A stretch of DNA of 25,539 bases from an uncultured Blautia sp. (GTDB lineage: Bacteria > Bacillota_A > Clostridia > Lachnospirales > Lachnospiraceae). The translations under genes were made by a program, and so were the position numbers. This document shows positions 13,345 to 22,805 of the stretch, piece after piece (position 1 is the first letter of the stretch; every line of letters starts with the position of its first letter). Below the pieces are notes generated by a model. It did no database searches. It was not told where the DNA came from and saw only the letters and a list, made by a program, of their open reading frames with translations. The stretch is taken from assembly GCA_905209435.1 (NCBI GenBank), contig CAJLTE010000038.1, positions 1 through 25,539 on the forward strand, read 5' to 3'.

Positions 13345-13938
13345 TTAGAGTTTTTCTAATTGTTCTTTAATCTTGGTGCGGATGCGCTGAAGAGCATTAT
13401 CTATAGATTTGGGCGTTTTTCCCATAATCTGAGCAATCTCTCCATATCCGTTTCCTGCCAGATAATATTCAAGAACCTGATTCTCCATCGGACTTAAAGT
13501 AGTGGTAATTTCCTGCTCCAGGCTCTGGACATTTTCCTGATCAATGATGATCGATTCAGGATTTTCTACCCATGCATCACCAAGGTGCTCCTCATTCTCC
13601 CCGTCCTGTTCGCTGAGAGAAATGTAGGAGTTCAGCGGCTGGTGTTTCTGTCTGTTAGAGCTCTGAATGGCATTGTAAATCTGCCTGTCCACACATATAC
13701 CTGCAAAAGTCTGGAATGAGGCATCCTTATCCGGCTGGTAGTCGCGGACTGCTTTAAACAGTCCGATCATACCTTCCTGTATCAGATCATCATTCTCCCC
13801 ACCTATCAGGAACATAGTTCTTGCTTTTTTTCGAACCATATTCTTGTATTTCTCCATCAGATAGTCTAGGATCTCTGACTCCCCGTTTTTAAAGCGAAAG
13901 ATTAATTCTTCATCCTTGATTCCGTCATACTGTTTCAT
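13345..13938 (-). CDS. sigH: RNA polymerase sigma factor SigH (Spo0H) family
   Basis: The sigma-70 family factor has 197 residues. Region 2 includes DDLIQEGMIGLFKAVRDY (core-binding and -10 recognition) and SFQTFAGICVDRQIYNAIQ; region 4 includes LSPMENQVLEYYLAGNGYGEIAQIMGK-type helix-turn-helix ending ALQRIRTKIKEQL. Region 3 is reduced, as in SigH. In spore-formers SigH drives stationary-phase and early sporulation genes, including spo0A. The position after cysS, mrnC and rlmB is the usual clostridial context. The start could be ATG 13938 or a TTG one codon earlier; GGAAGG is nine bases before the ATG. Confidence 0.95.
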   Translation of the reverse strand: MKQYDGIKDEELIFRFKNGESEILDYLMEKYKNMVRKKARTMFLIGGENDDLIQEGMIGLFKAVRDYQPDKDASFQTFAGICVDRQIYNAIQSSNRQKHQPLNSYISLSEQDGENEEHLGDAWVENPESIIIDQENVQSLEQEITTTLSPMENQVLEYYLAGNGYGEIAQIMGKTPKSIDNALQRIRTKIKEQLEKL

Positions 13939-14048
13939 CAATTCAAACCTTCCGTTTTCTATAAATCTTGCTGTTGCCTGAAACTGCTCTATTCTATAAT
14001 ATAGCCAATACTCCGGTTACAACGCAGACGGCTTATATCAAATTGCAC

Positions 14049-14786
14049 TTATTTCTTCTGCATTCTCTGGCGTACGATTTCATAACCAAGTACACCTGCT
14101 GCTACTGATGCGTTAAGAGAATCGATATCACCCTTCATAGGAATAGAAGCCACAAAATCACATTTTTCACGAATCAGTCTGCTTACGCCTTCGCCCTCAT
14201 TACCGATGACTACACCAATCGGGCCTGTAAGGTTAAGATTGTACATGGTCTCTCCTCCCATATCTGCACATACAAACCACATTCCCTGTTCTTTCAGTTC
14301 ATCAATCGTATGTCCCAGATTGGTAACCTTTGCAACAGGTGTATAATTTAATGCACCTGCCGAAGTCTTGGCAACTGTAGAAGTCAGTCCTACTGCTCTT
14401 CTCTTCGGAATAATCACGCCGTGTGCACCTGCCAGATTTGCAGTACGGATAATAGCCCCCAGGTTATGAGGATCTTCAATATTATCCAGGATAAAGATAA
14501 ACGGATCTTCCCCTTTTTCTTTTGCTTTCGCAAGGATATCCTCTACACTTGCATATTCATAAGCTGCTACCTGTGCGATCACCCCCTGGTGCGCACCGAT
14601 CTCGCTTAACTGATCCAGACGTTCTTTTGCTACATAGTTAATAATAGTATCTTTTTTTCTTGCCTCTCTGGCAATAGTACGGACCGGTCCATCCTGACAT
14701 CCATCCAGGATAAACAGCTTATCTACACATTTACCGGACCGAAAGGCTTCCAGGACTGCATTACGTCCCTCTATCTGTTCACTCAT
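14049..14786 (-). CDS. rlmB: 23S rRNA (guanosine-2'-O) methyltransferase RlmB
   Basis: The SPOUT-fold methyltransferase has 245 residues. An N-terminal substrate-binding domain (IEGRNAVLEAFRSG) is followed by motif 1 DNIEDPHNLGAIIRTAN, motif 2 GVVIGNEGEGVSR and motif 3 PMKGDIDSLNASVAAGVLGYE, which form the knotted SAM site. Members modify the 23S rRNA at the position of E. coli G2251; some Gram-positive homologues are named TrmH/YacO. The ATG overlaps the mrnC stop in an ATGA arrangement, so it is co-translated with the RNase. Confidence 0.96.
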   Translation of the reverse strand: MSEQIEGRNAVLEAFRSGKCVDKLFILDGCQDGPVRTIAREARKKDTIINYVAKERLDQLSEIGAHQGVIAQVAAYEYASVEDILAKAKEKGEDPFIFILDNIEDPHNLGAIIRTANLAGAHGVIIPKRRAVGLTSTVAKTSAGALNYTPVAKVTNLGHTIDELKEQGMWFVCADMGGETMYNLNLTGPIGVVIGNEGEGVSRLIREKCDFVASIPMKGDIDSLNASVAAGVLGYEIVRQRMQKK

Positions 14787-15343
14787 ATCTGATCCTCTCC
14801 GATTCCAGCACGGACCAGTTCTATGATCCTGCTGAAATCATCTTTTAAATATAAATAGCCCATCAGAGCCTCAAAACCTGTTGCCCTGCGGTAATCTGCC
14901 ATTGTTGCATGTTTTGCCATTGTCGGAGAATGGGCATTTCTTCCTCTTCTGTAAACACTGTGTTCCTCATCTGTAAGCATCGGTTCAATTACTTCCATCA
15001 TAGAAGACTGAGTGCCGGCCTTAACCAGACTGCTGGCTTTTCTGTGAAGCTGGTTGACCGGACAGTTGCCTTTTTTTACAAGGATTGTGCGGATTACCAG
15101 TTCGTAGACTCCGTCGCCGATATATGCTAACGTCAGTGGAGAATAGGTTCGCAAATCTTTATCTTCCAAATGAAACGTCTGATTAAGCAAACCTTTCAGA
15201 ACGCTTAATTTTACTTCTTCAGAAAATCTTTTATCTGAATTTTCGTCTGACTGCTCCGCAAGTCCTGTCATATCTGCCTCAGCAGTATTATTCGCTTCAT
15301 TAAGCTCGTTTGTCTCACTCATACTATTTAAGCTCGTTTCCAT
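14783..15343 (-). CDS. mrnC: Mini-ribonuclease III
   Basis: The protein has 186 residues. From about residue 64 it has the RNase III catalytic fold without a double-stranded-RNA-binding domain: YSPLTLAYIGDGVYEL (signature with catalytic D), RRGRNAHSPTMAKHA, and YRRATGFEALMGYLYL with the second acidic site. It matures 23S rRNA ends in B. subtilis. The first 45 or so residues are an acidic, Asn/Glu-rich extension. The start ATG 15343 has AAGGAG at only four bases and lies inside the end of cysS (16-base overlap); an ATG seven codons later lacks a ribosome site. Confidence 0.95.
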   Translation of the reverse strand: METSLNSMSETNELNEANNTAEADMTGLAEQSDENSDKRFSEEVKLSVLKGLLNQTFHLEDKDLRTYSPLTLAYIGDGVYELVIRTILVKKGNCPVNQLHRKASSLVKAGTQSSMMEVIEPMLTDEEHSVYRRGRNAHSPTMAKHATMADYRRATGFEALMGYLYLKDDFSRIIELVRAGIGEDQI

Positions 15344-16737
15344 TTTACTCCTTCGCGGGTATCTTTGAGAATGATTCCCTTAGCAAGAAGGTCATCTCTG
15401 ATCTCATCAGCTCTTGCGAAGTTCTTTGCTTTTCTTGCTTCCTGGCGTTCTGCGATGAGGTCTTCGATTTCTTTGTCGAGAATTTCTTCTTTTTTCTCAG
15501 CTTTCAGACCAAGTACATCGCATAATTTCACCATTGTATCAAGAAGTGCACCTGTAAATTCTGCAGAACTTGCTTCAGATACGTTTGTGTTTGCAAATTT
15601 AACCAGTTCAAAAATTGCTGCCAGTGCATCTGCTGTGTTGAAATCATCATCCATGGCTTCTTCAAATTTTTTTACAAATTCCTGAGACTGTACAAGCAAT
15701 TCTTTCTCTGCGTCTGTTGCAGCTTCTGTCTGTGCTGCTGCTTTTCTGTCTTTTAAGTTTGCGGCAGCATCTGTAATACGCTCTAAAGCATTCTTTGCAG
15801 CTTCCATCAGATCCGCGCTGAAATTCAGCGGGCTCCTGTAATGTGCGTTCAACATAAAGAAACGAAGTACCTGCAGATCATACTGCTCGCTGATTTCACG
15901 GACAGTACGGAAGTTTCCGAGAGACTTGGACATTTTTCTGTTATCAATATTTAAGAATGCATTGTGCATCCAGTATTTTGCAAAAATCTTATCATTACAG
16001 CATTCGCTCTGTGCGATCTCGTTCTCATGATGAGGGAAGATCAGGTCCTCGCCACCTGCATGAATATCGATCTCATCGCCGAGATATTTCTTAGCCATAA
16101 CAGAGCATTCAATATGCCATCCCGGACGTCCGTCACACCATGGTGACGGCCATGACGGTTCACCTTCTTTTTTCGGTTTCCAGAGTACGAAATCCAGCGG
16201 ATCTTCTTTCTGGTCTTCACCGGATACCTGCAGAGAACGGAAACCGGACTGCAGATCATCCAGATTCTTATGGGAAAGTTTTCCGTATTCTTTAAATTTC
16301 TTAACTCTGAAATATACAGTACCATCTGCTGCCGGATAAGCATATCCTTTGTCAACCAGAGTCTGGATCATGTTAATCATTCCGTCGATTTCCTGTGTAG
16401 CCTGTGGATTGGTTGTGGCAGGTTTTACGTTCATGCCATCCATATCTTTCTTGCACTCTGCGATATAACGTTCGGAAATTTCCTGTGCACTTACGCCTTC
16501 CTCGATGGCTTTCTTGATGATTTTGTCATCTACGTCTGTAAAGTTGGAAACATAGTTTACTTCATAGCCTTTGTATTCCATGTAGCGGCGTACGGTATCA
16601 AAAATGATCATCGGACGTGCATTTCCGATATGGATCAGGTTGTAAACAGTCGGACCGCAGACATACATACGAACCTTTCCCTCTTCAAGAGGTACGAATT
16701 CTTCTTTTCTACGTGTGAGTGTGTTAAAAAGTTTCAT
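15328..16737 (-). CDS. cysS: Cysteinyl-tRNA synthetase
   Basis: The class I synthetase has 469 residues and charges tRNA-Cys. HIGN (36-39) and KMSKS (268-272) are intact, and the zinc ligands that make it cysteine-specific are visible as C27, C211, H236 and E240. The C-terminal end carries the helical DALR-like anticodon region. The ATG has GGAGG eight bases upstream. It is first in the cysS-mrnC-rlmB-sigH series, overlapping mrnC by 16 bases. Confidence 0.98.
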   Translation of the reverse strand: MKLFNTLTRRKEEFVPLEEGKVRMYVCGPTVYNLIHIGNARPMIIFDTVRRYMEYKGYEVNYVSNFTDVDDKIIKKAIEEGVSAQEISERYIAECKKDMDGMNVKPATTNPQATQEIDGMINMIQTLVDKGYAYPAADGTVYFRVKKFKEYGKLSHKNLDDLQSGFRSLQVSGEDQKEDPLDFVLWKPKKEGEPSWPSPWCDGRPGWHIECSVMAKKYLGDEIDIHAGGEDLIFPHHENEIAQSECCNDKIFAKYWMHNAFLNIDNRKMSKSLGNFRTVREISEQYDLQVLRFFMLNAHYRSPLNFSADLMEAAKNALERITDAAANLKDRKAAAQTEAATDAEKELLVQSQEFVKKFEEAMDDDFNTADALAAIFELVKFANTNVSEASSAEFTGALLDTMVKLCDVLGLKAEKKEEILDKEIEDLIAERQEARKAKNFARADEIRDDLLAKGIILKDTREGVKWKRA

Positions 16738-16786
16738 ATTTTATTCCTCCAGTTTTCTCTATTGTTTTATCATCTCATAGAGTTTT

Positions 16787-16816
16787 TATATAAAAGTCAG
16801 GTTAAATTCTCTGCAA
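16787..16816 (-). promoter_or_regulatory. Possible promoter of cysS
   Basis: TTGCAG (16816-16811) and TATATA (16792-16787) are separated by 18 bases, about 50 bases before the cysS ATG. The match is moderate. Confidence 0.45.
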
Positions 16817-16858
16817 TTTGGCAAACATTGGTTGTCAGGTACAAAATGAACATTAACT

Positions 16859-17335
16859 CTATTTTACCTCATTAAGAAGACAGATTGCGTGAGATGCGAT
16901 TCCCTCTTCTCTTCCCGTAAATCCCAGTCTCTCTTCTGTAGTTGCCTTAATATTCAGCTGAGACTCATTGATTCCCATTGCTTTTGCCATATTTGCTCTC
17001 ATCTGTGGAATGTGAGGTGCCATCTTCGGTTTCTGTGCGATGATCGTTGCATCTATATTTCCAATCTCGTAATGGTGTTCTCTCAAAAGCTTCGTTACAT
17101 GCTCCAGAAGCAGAATGCTGGAAATCCCCTTATATGCAGGGTCTGTATCCGGGAAATGTTTCCCGATATCTCCCAGTGCGGCAGCCCCCAGAAGTGCATC
17201 CATCACAGCATGTATCAGCACATCCGCATCCGAATGTCCCAGCAGGCCCTTCTCCCAGTCAATTTTTACTCCGCCCAGAATCAGATCTCTGTCCTCGGTC
17301 AACCTGTGTACATCATATCCCATTCCAACACGCAT
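16859..17335 (-). CDS. ispF: 2-C-methyl-D-erythritol 2,4-cyclodiphosphate synthase
   Basis: The 158-residue enzyme of the MEP isoprenoid pathway closes the cyclodiphosphate ring. GYDVHR supplies metal ligands D8 and H10, H42 lies in [16 protein letters not shown], and the [16 protein letters not shown] segment near the C-terminus is typical. It forms a trimer with zinc at subunit interfaces. The ATG starts two bases after the stop of the upstream dehydrogenase gene and shares its AGAGGAG, so the pair is co-translated. ispD, the usual neighbour or fusion partner, is absent from the window. Confidence 0.97.
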   Translation of the reverse strand: MRVGMGYDVHRLTEDRDLILGGVKIDWEKGLLGHSDADVLIHAVMDALLGAAALGDIGKHFPDTDPAYKGISSILLLEHVTKLLREHHYEIGNIDATIIAQKPKMAPHIPQMRANMAKAMGINESQLNIKATTEERLGFTGREEGIASHAICLLNEVK

Positions 17336-17337
17336 AA

Positions 17338-18612
17338 TTATTCTCCTCTGATTTCCAGCATCTTGCTGATTCTCAATAAACTTAATCGTCTCCTTGTATA
17401 AGGAGCAAGTCTCAGGCTTGGTAAAACAGCCGCTTCATCAAGTCCAATGTCATAGACAGTCTTCGCACATCCTGCTTTTTCCAACATGTGAAACATATCC
17501 TGTTCATTTGGAAGTTCATCAATGATCTCCGCAATTTTAGTCAGACATTTTTCCAGATATTCCGGCGAAATAGACTTCAGCAGTTCCGGCTCATTTTCTT
17601 TCTTTATTTCCTCCAGGAGGCCTTTCTTTCCGAAAGTTTCTTCTAAGAATTCTTCGTCTTCATTCTCATACGGTTTCGCGTGACATCGTCCCTGTGTGAT
17701 GGCTGCAGCAATACGTTTGTATTCTTCTAATACAAGAATCGCAGCTACCGAAACTTTCTCACCATGCAATGCATCTAAAGGGCCATTGATCACTTCCATA
17801 TCCCATAAATGAGTTACATGGTGCTCTGCGCAGGACGCAGGTCTTGAATTGCCGATCATCTGCATTGCAAGTCCGGAAAGGATCAGTGCATACATAAGCT
17901 GCTCACATTCATCTTCCTCTCCCTCTGCAATATCCTGAATGGAAGATTTGACAGTTTTCAGTGCTTTCTCTTCCAGTTTTACAGTTTCACGGCAAAAGTA
18001 TTCCCCGGTGACCAGGTTCGCAATTTTCCAGTCTGCGAGGCAGATATATTTTCCCATCAGGTCTGAAATTCCCGCATCTGTAAGACGCTGAGGTGCTTTT
18101 GAAAAAATATCTGTATCTGCATATACACAGATTGGAGCTACTGACGGTACAGTCTTCTTCATCCCGTCCCAGGTCATGGCTGCTACTGTTGTTACAAATC
18201 CATCTCCACTTGCTGCGGTAGGTACTGAAATGAAAGGAACCTTGTATTTGTGTGCAACATAGCGGCTGATATCATGAATTGTTCCTGCACCCACTGCAAG
18301 AATCAGGTCGATATCCTCCTCCATATTATTCTCCACAATTCTTATTGCCTGTTTGTCTGCCTGAAGCCCCTCTGCATCCAGAACCAATACCTGGCATCTG
18401 TCATAGATATCCTCCATGATATCTTCCGTTGCCGCATGGGTATTAGTATCGCAGATAACCAGTGGAGATATATATTCTTTAAATATCCCCTCTGACATCT
18501 CTTCTTCAAGCTTCTCTACTGCTCCGGCTTCTATCAAAATCTCTTTCACTGCAATCTGGTGTTCCCTGCCGCAGCTGCAAGGTCGGGCAAAATCGTCCGC
18601 ATCAACTCGCAT
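17338..18612 (-). CDS. egsA: sn-glycerol-1-phosphate dehydrogenase (EgsA/AraM family)
   Basis: The protein has 424 residues. The Rossmann segment [14 protein letters not shown] (107-120) binds the nicotinamide cofactor, PTAASGDGF (131-139) is a family motif, and metal ligands D184 (SDLMGKY), H264 or H265 and H283 (LHGEKV) fit the Ni/Zn-dependent iron-containing alcohol dehydrogenase fold. The N-terminal CSCGREH motif is seen in bacterial members. It reduces dihydroxyacetone phosphate to sn-glycerol-1-phosphate, the backbone used in archaeal lipids and in the bacterial PcrB-type heptaprenylglyceryl phosphate. It has AGGAGG ten bases upstream of the ATG, a strong promoter, and ispF directly downstream. 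Confidence 0.9.
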   Translation of the reverse strand: MRVDADDFARPCSCGREHQIAVKEILIEAGAVEKLEEEMSEGIFKEYISPLVICDTNTHAATEDIMEDIYDRCQVLVLDAEGLQADKQAIRIVENNMEEDIDLILAVGAGTIHDISRYVAHKYKVPFISVPTAASGDGFVTTVAAMTWDGMKKTVPSVAPICVYADTDIFSKAPQRLTDAGISDLMGKYICLADWKIANLVTGEYFCRETVKLEEKALKTVKSSIQDIAEGEEDECEQLMYALILSGLAMQMIGNSRPASCAEHHVTHLWDMEVINGPLDALHGEKVSVAAILVLEEYKRIAAAITQGRCHAKPYENEDEEFLEETFGKKGLLEEIKKENEPELLKSISPEYLEKCLTKIAEIIDELPNEQDMFHMLEKAGCAKTVYDIGLDEAAVLPSLRLAPYTRRRLSLLRISKMLEIRGE

Positions 18613-18675
18613 TTAAATTCTTCCTCCTGACTTTATTTTATTAATCATAATTTTCTATAGGCATAGTTCGTTGGT

Positions 18676-18704
18676 ATTATACATGATTTTCCAGTAAAAA
18701 TCAA
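18676..18704 (-). promoter_or_regulatory. Sigma-A promoter of the egsA-ispF bicistron
   Basis: TTGATT (18704-18699) and TATAAT (18681-18676) have a 17-base spacer. The leader to the ATG is about 55-60 bases. Confidence 0.82.
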
Positions 18705-18726
18705 TCATTCCGCGAGCATCCGCTGG

Positions 18727-20208
18727 CTACAGATTTAAATAATTATATACGATCTTTGAAATATTCTGGATATTCGTCACTGCTGTCCCCTCCGGACAGT
18801 TTTCGGACATGACACATAATATATAGGTTGTCTTCTCTCCATAGATGATTGCTATATCATGCTGATCCTGATCTGTCTCGCCGGTTTTATTAGCTGACTT
18901 TATTCCATCCGGAAGTCCCTGAGGGATTTTCCAGGTATTCTGCTGATTTGACAAAAGGTTCAGCATTGCCTCCGACGCTTCCCTGCTGACACATTCTCCT
19001 TTGTAAATACTTTCAAGCAGCCTGCCGCAGTCCTTTACCGAAGTCATATTTCTTCCGCCAAGACTTTCCTGTGCAGAAGCTGCCGGGTGCAGAGTATGCT
19101 GTACGGTCGTTTCTGTGTACCCTTCTTTTTCCAGATATTTATTAATATCCTCTGCACCTTTTTTGAAATCAAGAGAATCTGTCTGAAGCTTCACCAGTTC
19201 ATTGCATGATTCATTATCACTGACTGTGATCATGTTCCACAAAAGATCATCCAGCTTCACTTCTGCTGTTTTCACATCCGTAGTATTCAGTTTCTTTTCC
19301 TCGTTTGTTTTTACCTGCTCTATATCCTGATAAGTCTTTGCCATTACAAAAGCCTTTATCAGACTTGCAGAATAAAACTGTGTATCATTAATCAGGATTT
19401 CTTTTTCTTCGTTGAGGTCCTTAACATAAACGCTCCAGGTTCCCTGATATCCTGACAGAATACTCTCAAGCTGGGGTTTAAGGTTATCAATTCCAAGATC
19501 ATCCAGGTTTGTAACTTTTCCAGTTTCATCTACAATAAAACCATCAGAAGTCACTGTGCTCTCCTGCAGCAGAGCTCCGTTTGCCCCGCCAAAATAATAA
19601 TTTCCGTCAAAATTCATCTCATAGCAGTTCATCTCAAGCGCATGGATTCCCGGTTCAGTTACCATTCTGCCGTTTTCATCGAAATAATAGTATCCGTTCA
19701 GAGTGACCCCATCTATCGTCAGATTATCTATATATCTAACCTGCGGTGCTGCCGACAGGCGTCCAAGATTGTTTACGAAATAAAAGCCGTCAAGTTTTTG
19801 TGTTTCCTGAGCAGCCTGTGCATCCGCCGTCTCATCTGTTCCGTTTTCAAATACAGCCACGCCTTTTAAGCGCTCCATATGTGGACTGCAGGCCTTAAAC
19901 TTCCCATCCGCATCATGGTAATAATACCCGTCAAATATAGTTCCATCTATTTCGTAATCCTGAAAATAATGCACCTCTGCCTGGGTACTTCTGGCACCGT
20001 TTACATCCAGGCAGTAAAATCCATCACTCTTCATTATATATTTATTACTTCCGTCACCTATAGGCTGAATCTGTGCCTGCTCAGTGACAGACGACAAACT
20101 CTGCTGCGCTGCAGGAACATAATATGAAAAAGCCATCGTTATTGAGACAGCTCCTGCCAAAGTTCCTGCTGCTACAAGAGATTTTGTGATTCTTTTGTTT
20201 TTTCTCAT
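18727..20208 (-). CDS. Secreted beta-lactamase-fold serine hydrolase with wall-binding-type repeats
   Basis: The protein has 493 residues from ATG 20208, which has GGAG six bases upstream; an in-frame TTG at 20214 overlaps the ribosome site. Residues 1-35 are a basic stretch plus a hydrophobic signal or anchor. Residues about 57-235 contain several aromatic repeats of the GYYYFDENGR type, like the cell-wall/glucan-binding repeats of Firmicutes. Residues about 245-493 form a class A beta-lactamase-like domain: SLIK (nucleophile S282, K285), SDN (330-332) and KTG (441-443). The omega-loop ExxLN motif of true beta-lactamases is not evident, so a peptidoglycan or peptidase role is as likely as antibiotic hydrolysis. 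It has its own promoter. Confidence 0.9.
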   Translation of the reverse strand: MRKNKRITKSLVAAGTLAGAVSITMAFSYYVPAAQQSLSSVTEQAQIQPIGDGSNKYIMKSDGFYCLDVNGARSTQAEVHYFQDYEIDGTIFDGYYYHDADGKFKACSPHMERLKGVAVFENGTDETADAQAAQETQKLDGFYFVNNLGRLSAAPQVRYIDNLTIDGVTLNGYYYFDENGRMVTEPGIHALEMNCYEMNFDGNYYFGGANGALLQESTVTSDGFIVDETGKVTNLDDLGIDNLKPQLESILSGYQGTWSVYVKDLNEEKEILINDTQFYSASLIKAFVMAKTYQDIEQVKTNEEKKLNTTDVKTAEVKLDDLLWNMITVSDNESCNELVKLQTDSLDFKKGAEDINKYLEKEGYTETTVQHTLHPAASAQESLGGRNMTSVKDCGRLLESIYKGECVSREASEAMLNLLSNQQNTWKIPQGLPDGIKSANKTGETDQDQHDIAIIYGEKTTYILCVMSENCPEGTAVTNIQNISKIVYNYLNL

Positions 20209-20324
20209 ATACAACTCCTTTTACAGTTACTTTCCATGCTACTCTCTGATCGTCATGCCAGACTCCTGTCCAATCTTTCAAGAAGCATTTTTTATCTATC
20301 TTTCAGTCTTTTTTCGGTAAGCAA

Positions 20325-20353
20325 AGTATATATTGTTTTTTTCAGGATAGCAA
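20325..20353 (-). promoter_or_regulatory. Promoter of the serine hydrolase gene
   Basis: TTGCTA (20353-20348) and TATACT (20330-20325) are 17 bases apart, leaving a leader of about 110 bases. Confidence 0.65.
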
Positions 20354-20403
20354 CATTTTTATCTTCTTTCCAGTAATGTCCTGTTGATACTGATATACAA
20401 ACG

Positions 20404-22788
20404 CTAGCTGTTTTTTTCCTGATCCGAAGACAAAGTATTCTCTTTGGCGTTGTCCCAGAACTGTCTGAGCTGTTCTTCTACTGTATTTAAAGTGCAGGTT
20501 CCACGGTCGGACCATTCCACAGGAAACAGATTTCGATAATCGTTTCCTGCAAAGCGTTCATCCAACAGAAGTATAATTCCTGTATCCTCCTGCGTTCTGA
20601 TCACACGGCCAGCAGACTGCAGCACCTTATTCATTCCCGGATAGCGGTAAGCATAATCAAATCCATTGGCACCTTTTTTATCATAATATTGTCTGAGTAT
20701 TTCCCGCTCTGTTCCGATCTGTGGCAGTCCGGTTCCCACGATAACCGCTCCTATCAGTTTCTCCCCCATCAGATCGATCCCCTCTGAGAAAATGCCACCC
20801 ATTACACAAAATCCTACCAATGTCCCCTCTGATGTAGAAAACTCTTCCAGAAACTCTTCTTTCTCCTGTTCATGCATTCCTGATGTCTGTGCAATACAGC
20901 GCACCCAGTCCACCGAAAATTCATTCTCATACACATCCAGCACATCTTCCATAAATTTATAAGAAGGAAAGAATACCATATAATTCCCTTTTCTTGTCCA
21001 TACGGTTCTGGCAATATATGATGCGATCCTGTGATATTCCTCATATCCCCTTCTGGTATAACGACTACTCACATCACGACCTGTGAGAATACATCTCTTC
21101 TCTTGCTGAAAAGGTGATGTAACATAAATTCCATAGTCATCCTTTCTGGTGCTTAAAAGTGACCTGTAATAATCCATAGGAAGAAGCGTTGCAGAAAAGA
21201 ATACCGCACTTTTTCCTTTCTCCAGACATCTACCTATATTTTCTGCAGGATTCACACAGAAAAGCCTCAGGACTACTTTTCCCCGGTCTCCGATTTCCGT
21301 GTAAACTACATAGTTCTCATCCAGCAATTCATCAATATTCAGAAAATCTCTGACACAAAAATAAAATTCCAGCAACTGTTCCGGGAGCTCCTTTCCACGA
21401 AGCTCTTCCAGTAACTTATCCATCTCGCCCATAACTTGCAACATGCTCAGAGAAACGGCTCCCGCATTTTGCAGAATTTCATAATCTCCGCATTCTTTTT
21501 CCAGAGTAAGAAGCTGACGGTTCACTTTTTCCAATGAACGTACAAGGCCTTTGCTGTAATCTGCCGCCAGCTTCTTTGCTTCCAGCACATCCGATCTGTC
21601 CACATAAGCACTGTACATTTCCCTGCCTCTGTCCACCAGATTATGCGCCTCATCGATCAGAAAAATATATTCCCCGGAAGTTCCCTCTCCAAAAAATCTC
21701 TTCAGATATACATTCGGGTCAAACACATAATTATAATCGCAGATCACAGCATCCACCCAGACAGCCAGATCCAAACATAGTTCAAAAGGACATACCTGCC
21801 ACTTCCTTGCATACTCAAGTAAAATTTCCCGGTCATATCTGTCACGCGTTGTCCATAATTCATAGACCGCATCATTGACTCTGTCCAGATGCCCTCGCGC
21901 CCAGAGACAATTCTCCGGATTGCATTCTGTTTTATCACAGAAACATAATTTTTCTTTTGCAGTAATGGTAATCACCTTAAATTTTAATCCATGCTCTTTT
22001 AATATAGAAAAAGCCTCTTCTGCTACAGTTCTGGTAATCGTTTTTGCTGTAAGATAAAAAATATTTTCTCCCATCCCGGCCCCAATAGCTCTTACTGCCG
22101 GAAAAATAGCAGACATAGTTTTTCCTACACCTGTAGGTGCCTGAATAAAGATCTGGCGTTCTGTGGATATCGTATGATATACACCGGACACGATCCTGCG
22201 CTGACCCTCTCTGTACTCAAAAGGGAACTCCAGATCATTCATGGACTCATTCCGTTCTTTTTTCCATGCAAGCTGGTAAGCGATCCATTTGTGATATCTA
22301 TCCATAAGTTCCTGATACCATTGTCTGAGTTCTTCCAGCGTATGGTCTTCCCTGAAATATCGAAGTTCCTCTGTATCCAGATTTCCATATGTCATCTGGA
22401 CTCCGATTTTCTCAAGTTGCTGTTCCTGTGCATAAATCCACGCATAGCACATTGCCTGTGCCCTGTGGACCTCTGCTGGTTTTTCAAGTTGACTGACATC
22501 TGCATAAATACCCTTGATCTCATCAATGTAATACTGGTCAGATTCCATAAATATTCCGTCGGCTCTGCCCTCTACCTGAATATCCACGTCTTCATATTCT
22601 GTTATATATTTCAAAGAAACCTCTGCTCTGTAATGGCTTCCCATCTGACCTTGTATTTTTCTGTGAAGTCTGCTTCCTTTCAGCATTGCTTCTTTATCCG
22701 CAGAACCTCTGCGATTGTCAAGGTCACCGCTTCTCAGTATAAACTCCACCAGATTTCTGACGGAAATACGAACCAACGGTTTATCCAT
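20404..22788 (-). CDS. Rad3/DinG-type superfamily 2 DNA helicase with N-terminal Cas4/RecB-like nuclease domain
   Basis: The protein has 794 residues from ATG 22788 (AGGAGG five bases upstream). Residues 1-170 look like a PD-(D/E)XK nuclease: H42, D77 in EGRADG, E90-I-K92, and Q111 with Y115. The helicase follows: Walker A APTGVGKT (217-224), six cysteines between 282 and 338 that can hold a 4Fe-4S cluster, DEAH (379-382), FSATLLP (531-537) and motif VI QSAGRVIRT (724-732). Rad3-family helicases unwind 5'-tailed or forked DNA in repair. The nuclease-helicase fusion occurs in Firmicutes; its exact role here is unknown. The gene is monocistronic, with its own promoter and a palindrome in its leader. 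Confidence 0.93.
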   Translation of the reverse strand: MDKPLVRISVRNLVEFILRSGDLDNRRGSADKEAMLKGSRLHRKIQGQMGSHYRAEVSLKYITEYEDVDIQVEGRADGIFMESDQYYIDEIKGIYADVSQLEKPAEVHRAQAMCYAWIYAQEQQLEKIGVQMTYGNLDTEELRYFREDHTLEELRQWYQELMDRYHKWIAYQLAWKKERNESMNDLEFPFEYREGQRRIVSGVYHTISTERQIFIQAPTGVGKTMSAIFPAVRAIGAGMGENIFYLTAKTITRTVAEEAFSILKEHGLKFKVITITAKEKLCFCDKTECNPENCLWARGHLDRVNDAVYELWTTRDRYDREILLEYARKWQVCPFELCLDLAVWVDAVICDYNYVFDPNVYLKRFFGEGTSGEYIFLIDEAHNLVDRGREMYSAYVDRSDVLEAKKLAADYSKGLVRSLEKVNRQLLTLEKECGDYEILQNAGAVSLSMLQVMGEMDKLLEELRGKELPEQLLEFYFCVRDFLNIDELLDENYVVYTEIGDRGKVVLRLFCVNPAENIGRCLEKGKSAVFFSATLLPMDYYRSLLSTRKDDYGIYVTSPFQQEKRCILTGRDVSSRYTRRGYEEYHRIASYIARTVWTRKGNYMVFFPSYKFMEDVLDVYENEFSVDWVRCIAQTSGMHEQEKEEFLEEFSTSEGTLVGFCVMGGIFSEGIDLMGEKLIGAVIVGTGLPQIGTEREILRQYYDKKGANGFDYAYRYPGMNKVLQSAGRVIRTQEDTGIILLLDERFAGNDYRNLFPVEWSDRGTCTLNTVEEQLRQFWDNAKENTLSSDQEKNS

Positions 22789-22805
22789 GTCTGCCTCCTT
22801 CACCC

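Noticed and set aside
18727..20208. Antibiotic-resistance beta-lactamase
   Set aside because: Three active-site motifs are present, but the omega-loop Glu motif is not seen and the wall-binding repeats point to a surface role.
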